The translations under genes were made by a program, and so were the position numbers. A DNA stretch of 7,390 nucleotides from the NCBI GenBank assembly GCA_018830765.1, contig JAHJRJ010000011.1, positions 1 through 7,390 of the forward strand, given 5' to 3'. Of the stretch, positions 3,814-7,390 are shown one piece after another. This DNA comes from Bacteroidota bacterium (GTDB lineage: Bacteria > Bacteroidota > Ignavibacteria > UBA10030 > BY39). Numbering within the stretch: the first letter of the stretch is position 1; each line of letters opens with the position of its first letter. The notes beneath the pieces are model-generated. The model did no database searches and was not told the DNA's origin. It worked only from the letters and a program-made list of their open reading frames with translations.

Positions 3814-6567
3814 TTACTTTCTTTTAATTACTTTTGTTGATTTTTTCTTTTGTTGCGAACCGAATTTCAATGCAGCTCGTGCTGCAGCAACCCGAGCAAT
3901 CGGAACGCGGTAGGGCGAACAGCTCACATAATCTAATCCGATAGTATGGCAGAATTCTATCGAGCTTGGATCACCGCCGTGCTCTCCGCAAATGCCAAGT
4001 TTTATATCAGGACGAGTAACACGCCCCTTCTCTACCGCTATTTGCATCAAGACACCGACACCCGATTGGTCGATGGCTTCGAACGGATCCTTTGCGTAGA
4101 TTTCTTTTTCCACGTACGGCATTAAGAATCTACCGGCATCATCACGACTTACGCCTAATGTTGTTTGAGTCAGGTCGTTTGTTCCGAAGCTGAAGAATTC
4201 TGCAACGCCGGCAATTTCGTCTGCCGTGATTGCGCCACGAGGAATTTCTATCATCGTTCCGACAAGATAATTTAACTTGACTTTGTTTTCCGCAATCACT
4301 TCGCTGGCAACATGACGTACGATTTCTTCCTGCATTTTTAATTCTTTAACGTGTCCCACCAATGGAATCATTATTTCAGGTTTTACCGGAATACCGCGCT
4401 TCTGCACGTTGACAGCAGCTTCGAATATCGCTCTCGCTTGCATCTCTGTAATTTCGGGATAGATAATACCGAGTCGGCAACCGCGGAAACCGAGCATCGG
4501 ATTGAATTCGTGCAACGATTGTACTCGTTGATGAACTTTCTCGTAGCTGATTCCCATTTGTGCAGCAAGCTCACGCTGTGCTTTTTCTTCGTGAGGTACG
4601 AACTCGTGTAATGGCGGGTCAATCGTGCGAATGGTTACCGGTTTACCGTTCATCGCTTCGAATATCCCCTCGAAATCAAGTCGTTGCAATGGTAAAAGGT
4701 TAGCAAGAGCTTTCTTACGGTCCTCCAAAGTATCAGCTAAAATCATTTCACGCATAGGTCCAATTTTCCCTTCACCAAAGAACATATGCTCGGTACGGCA
4801 AAGCCCGATTCCCTCCGCTCCGAATGAAACTGCAATTTCTGCCTGGTCGGGCTGGTCGGCATTAGTTCGTACTCCGAGTGTTCGGTACTTATCTGCCCAC
4901 TTCATTATCTTTTCGTACAGTTGATAAACGGGGGCCTCTTTCGGTGCAAGAGTTTTCTCAACCAATACTTGTAAAACTTCTGAGGGCTTAGTATTAACTT
5001 GTCCAAGTATTACTTCTCCGGTTGTACCGTCGATGGAAATATAATCGCCCTCTTTTACAACTTTGTTCTTCACGGTCATAGTACGAGTTGTGTAGTCTAT
5101 ATTCAACACCGAACAACCGGCAACGCAGACTTTGCCCATCTGGCGAGCAACAAGAGCCGCGTGCGAAGTCATACCGCCGCGCGCTGTTAATATACCTTCG
5201 GAGGCGTCCATACCTTTGATATCTTCCGGAGATGTTTCGACTCTTACGAGTATAACTTTTTCGCCGCGTTTTTTCCATTCTTCAGCATCGGGTGCATTAA
5301 ATACAACGCGACCACAAGCAGCACCCGGACCGGCATTTAGACCAATAGCTAACAGATTTCCCGCTTTTACCGCATTATCTTTTTCAACCTTGTCGAAAAT
5401 TGGACGTAAAAGTTGATTTAGCTGGTCAGGTTCGATACGGCGCAAAGCTTCTTTTTCGTCAATTAATTTCTCTGATACCATATCGACGGCAATTTTTATC
5501 GCCGCGAATGCTGTACGCTTACCAACGCGGCATTGAAGCATGTACAATTTATTCTGTTGAATTGTAAACTCGATGTCTTGCATATCTTTATAGTGCTTTT
5601 CTAAAACTTTTCGATACTTATCGAGTTGTTTATAAATTACAGGTTTGGCTTCTGCAAGTTTCGAAATCGGAAGCGGTGTACGCGTACCGGCGACCACATC
5701 TTCTCCTTGCGCGTTCATCAAAAACTCGCCGTAAAAATAATTCTCGCCTGTTGCAGCATCTCTTGTAAACGCAACACCCGTTCCAGAATCTTCGCCCATA
5801 TTGCCGAACACCATAGCTTGTATATTAACGGCAGTTCCCCAAGCTTCGGGAATAGCATACATTTTTCTGTAAGCTATTGCTCTCTCATTCATCCACGAGC
5901 TAAACACCGCACCGATTGCGCCCCAAAGTTGATCAAACGGATTTTCGGGAAAACTATGACCGGTTTTTTCTTTGATTGCTGCTTTGAATTTTACAATAAG
6001 ATCTTTCAAGTCATGCGCGGTAAGCTCGGTATCGAGTGTAACTCCTTTTTCGTGTTTCTTCTCGTCTAATATTACTTCGAACGGGTCGTGCTCGTCTTTA
6101 GTTTGCGGCTTTAGACCGAGAACAACATCGCCATACATCGCTACGAAACGTCTGTATGAATCGTATGCAAAACGCGGATTGTTAGTCTTTTTGATTACTC
6201 CTTCAACAGTCGTATCGTTCAACCCTAGATTGAGAATTGTATCCATCATACCGGGCATAGATGCACGGGCTCCGGAACGAATCGAAACTAAGAGCGGATT
6301 TTTCGGTTCACCGAATTTTGCGCCTAATTCTTTTTCGACTTTTTTCATAGCCAAAAGAACTTGAGCTTTTAACTCTTTCGGATACTTTTTCTTATTTGTA
6401 TAATAGTGTGTACATACTTCGGTCGAAATAGTAAAACCAGCAGGAACGGGTAGTCCGATATTTACCATCTCGGCAAGGTTTGCACCTTTACCACCAAGTA
6501 GATATTTCATATCGGCTTTTCCTTCTGCTTTTTTCCCGCCAAAATAATAAACGTATTTCTTTGCCAT
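3814..6567 (-). CDS. ppdK: Pyruvate, phosphate dikinase
   Basis: PPDK interconverts pyruvate + ATP + phosphate with phosphoenolpyruvate + AMP + pyrophosphate, serving gluconeogenesis or pyrophosphate-linked glycolysis in the cytoplasm. The 917 residues contain all three domains. The N-terminal ATP-grasp-like nucleotide domain (about 1-350) has LLGGKGANLAEM (23-34), SIRSGARASMPGMMDT (95-110) and YMLQCRVGKRT (342-352). The swivelling phosphohistidine domain has GGMTSHAALVAR (464-475), where H469 carries the phosphate and T467 is the residue that PPDK regulatory kinases modify in other organisms. The C-terminal PEP/pyruvate barrel has GLCRTEHMF (588-596), MIEIPRGA (772-779), FGTNDLTQTTLG (794-805) and GICGEHGGDP (858-867) with the acid/base cysteine C860. 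The protein is longer than many homologues (about 875-880), partly because of a Lys-rich tail QQKKKSTKVIKRK after residue 904. ATG 6567 is supported by a good ribosome site. It sits 53 bases after lpxK and five before queA. Confidence 0.97.
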   Translation of the reverse strand: MAKKYVYYFGGKKAEGKADMKYLLGGKGANLAEMVNIGLPVPAGFTISTEVCTHYYTNKKKYPKELKAQVLLAMKKVEKELGAKFGEPKNPLLVSIRSGARASMPGMMDTILNLGLNDTTVEGVIKKTNNPRFAYDSYRRFVAMYGDVVLGLKPQTKDEHDPFEVILDEKKHEKGVTLDTELTAHDLKDLIVKFKAAIKEKTGHSFPENPFDQLWGAIGAVFSSWMNERAIAYRKMYAIPEAWGTAVNIQAMVFGNMGEDSGTGVAFTRDAATGENYFYGEFLMNAQGEDVVAGTRTPLPISKLAEAKPVIYKQLDKYRKVLEKHYKDMQDIEFTIQQNKLYMLQCRVGKRTAFAAIKIAVDMVSEKLIDEKEALRRIEPDQLNQLLRPIFDKVEKDNAVKAGNLLAIGLNAGPGAACGRVVFNAPDAEEWKKRGEKVILVRVETSPEDIKGMDASEGILTARGGMTSHAALVARQMGKVCVAGCSVLNIDYTTRTMTVKNKVVKEGDYISIDGTTGEVILGQVNTKPSEVLQVLVEKTLAPKEAPVYQLYEKIMKWADKYRTLGVRTNADQPDQAEIAVSFGAEGIGLCRTEHMFFGEGKIGPMREMILADTLEDRKKALANLLPLQRLDFEGIFEAMNGKPVTIRTIDPPLHEFVPHEEKAQRELAAQMGISYEKVHQRVQSLHEFNPMLGFRGCRLGIIYPEITEMQARAIFEAAVNVQKRGIPVKPEIMIPLVGHVKELKMQEEIVRHVASEVIAENKVKLNYLVGTMIEIPRGAITADEIAGVAEFFSFGTNDLTQTTLGVSRDDAGRFLMPYVEKEIYAKDPFEAIDQSGVGVLMQIAVEKGRVTRPDIKLGICGEHGGDPSSIEFCHTIGLDYVSCSPYRVPIARVAAARAALKFGSQQKKKSTKVIKRK

Positions 6568-6576
6568 CTTTTTTAT

Positions 6577-6582
6577 TTCTCC
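6577..6582 (-). promoter_or_regulatory. Shine-Dalgarno site of ppdK
   Basis: On the minus strand GGAGAA ends nine bases before the ATG at 6567, a near-ideal spacing, and fixes that start. It is much stronger than the sites before queA or ispD. The rest of the 53-base gap to lpxK is AT-rich and shows no convincing terminator, so read-through from lpxK is possible. Confidence 0.65.
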
Positions 6583-6620
6583 ATTCTTTAATTAATCAGT
6601 TGTTATATTTTTTGCAAAAC

Positions 6621-7390
6621 TTATGAATTGATTCCTAAACTTTTTAATTTTTCATCCAACATACCTTCGCCTTCAATGAAGCGAGTACTTATTTCAAGAT
6701 AATAAAGCGGAAGACCGGTTAATTCATCTTTATATTCCGTCAATCGAATATAATCTTTTTCGGTGGTAACGATTATTTCTGCTTTACTGCTAAAATCTTT
6801 CTTGATTAACTCCAAGTCTTTCGTGCTATAATAATGATGATCGGGAAATATTCTTATACTTGTAACTTTAAATCCTAAACCTTTGAGAATGATTCCAAAA
6901 GAATCCGGGTTTCCGATTCCACAAAAAGCCGTACAACTCTTGTTCATTAATTCATCAGCATTAATAATTTCACTGTTGTCAAACTTTACCAACCGAGACG
7001 GCACAAAACAGATTTTTCCGGTAACCGGGACCTTGTATTTTGAAACATCGAATTTTATCTCATCATCCCATCTTGTGAACAATAAAACATTCGTTCGTTT
7101 AAGAGACGATAGTGGTTCGCGCCTTAGTCCAGCAGGCAACATATATTCTTTGTGCGGCGGTTTTGTTACATCTATCAACACTATATCTAAATCTCGATGG
7201 ATTCTTCGATGCTGGAAACTGTCGTCCAACAATATTACTTCCGGCTTGTATTTTTCGACTGCTAACTTTGCGCCTCTGAAACGATTTTCATCTACTATCA
7301 CAACAGCTTCTTGAAATCTTACTGCAATCTGATACGGCTCGTCACCGGCTTGTTCCGGCTTCGCTATTATTGAACTGCCATCGGATACGA
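6621..7390 (-). CDS. lpxK: Tetraacyldisaccharide 4'-kinase, C-terminal part (N-terminus outside window)
   Basis: LpxK phosphorylates the 4' position of the lipid A disaccharide at the inner membrane, making lipid IVA during LPS synthesis. The frame stays open to the window edge: before the GTG at 7301 it reads V-S-D-G (7388-7377) and then KPEQAGDEPYQIA, which is clear LpxK sequence, so that GTG is internal. About 255 residues are visible. Key motifs are DDSFQHRRIHRDLDIVLID (7226-7170; many homologues have Gly where Ser stands), LPAGLRREPLSSLKR, FCGIGNPDSF, FPDHHYYS and TTEKDYIRL. The P-loop half and the membrane-associated N-terminal helix lie beyond the edge, so roughly 60-90 residues are missing. 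The sequence ends at TAA 6621-6623, 53 bases before ppdK on the same strand. It is the best evidence in the window for an outer-membrane (LPS) organism. Confidence 0.94.
   Translation of the reverse strand, partial: VSDGSSIIAKPEQAGDEPYQIAVRFQEAVVIVDENRFRGAKLAVEKYKPEVILLDDSFQHRRIHRDLDIVLIDVTKPPHKEYMLPAGLRREPLSSLKRTNVLLFTRWDDEIKFDVSKYKVPVTGKICFVPSRLVKFDNSEIINADELMNKSCTAFCGIGNPDSFGIILKGLGFKVTSIRIFPDHHYYSTKDLELIKKDFSSKAEIIVTTEKDYIRLTEYKDELTGLPLYYLEISTRFIEGEGMLDEKLKSLGINS

Noticed and set aside
7299..7301. GTG at 7301 as the lpxK start
   Set aside because: The frame continues upstream with clear LpxK sequence (VSDG, QAGDEPYQIA) to the window edge, so it is an internal Val codon.

Overview
This is a moderately AT-rich bacterial window. 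It holds housekeeping genes on the minus strand, a two-gene operon end on the plus strand, and a compact patch of mobile-DNA debris where the two sets meet. LpxK (lipid A), IspD (non-mevalonate isoprenoid pathway) and QueA (queuosine) point to a Gram-negative, LPS-making bacterium. The gene set and the style of the transposase remnant would fit a member of the FCB group (Ignavibacteria/Chlorobi-like), but that placement is inference and not secure.

Layout. Positions 1-294 (+) are the C-terminal part of a GNAT acetyltransferase. It is followed six bases later by a complete lysine 2,3-aminomutase-family radical SAM gene (301-1440, +). Positions 1441-1885 are not empty spacer: read on the minus strand they are a wrecked REP-associated tyrosine transposase (RAYT, IS200-like Y1/HUH family). 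It is broken by an internal frameshift/deletion, by a 117-bp palindromic repeat lying inside it, and by loss of its 3' end. Next, all on the minus strand, come ispD (1886-2560), a second and inverted copy of the 117-bp repeat (2599-2715), queA (2771-3808), ppdK (3814-6567) and the C-terminal two thirds or more of lpxK (6621 to the window edge).

How the parts relate. The minus-strand genes run lpxK-ppdK-queA-ispD with gaps of 53, 5 and 210 bases, so ppdK and queA are almost certainly co-transcribed. The 210-base gap before ispD is more than half repeat. The genes serve unrelated pathways: lipid A phosphorylation, pyruvate/PEP interconversion, tRNA modification and isoprenoid precursors. On the plus strand the GNAT and KamA genes look translationally adjacent and may act on the same amino acid, for example acetylating a beta-amino acid.

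The most interesting part is the RAYT/palindrome system. Two 117-bp copies, identical at 111 of 117 positions, can each fold into two small hairpins enclosed by a longer stem. One sits inside the RAYT remnant, and the pair flanks ispD in inverted orientation. The RAYT remnant fills the space between the kamA stop and the ispD stop with almost nothing left over. IspD ends unusually early at that junction, so the insertion may have rewritten the 3' end of ispD. I saw no tRNA, rRNA, CRISPR array or intact mobile element.
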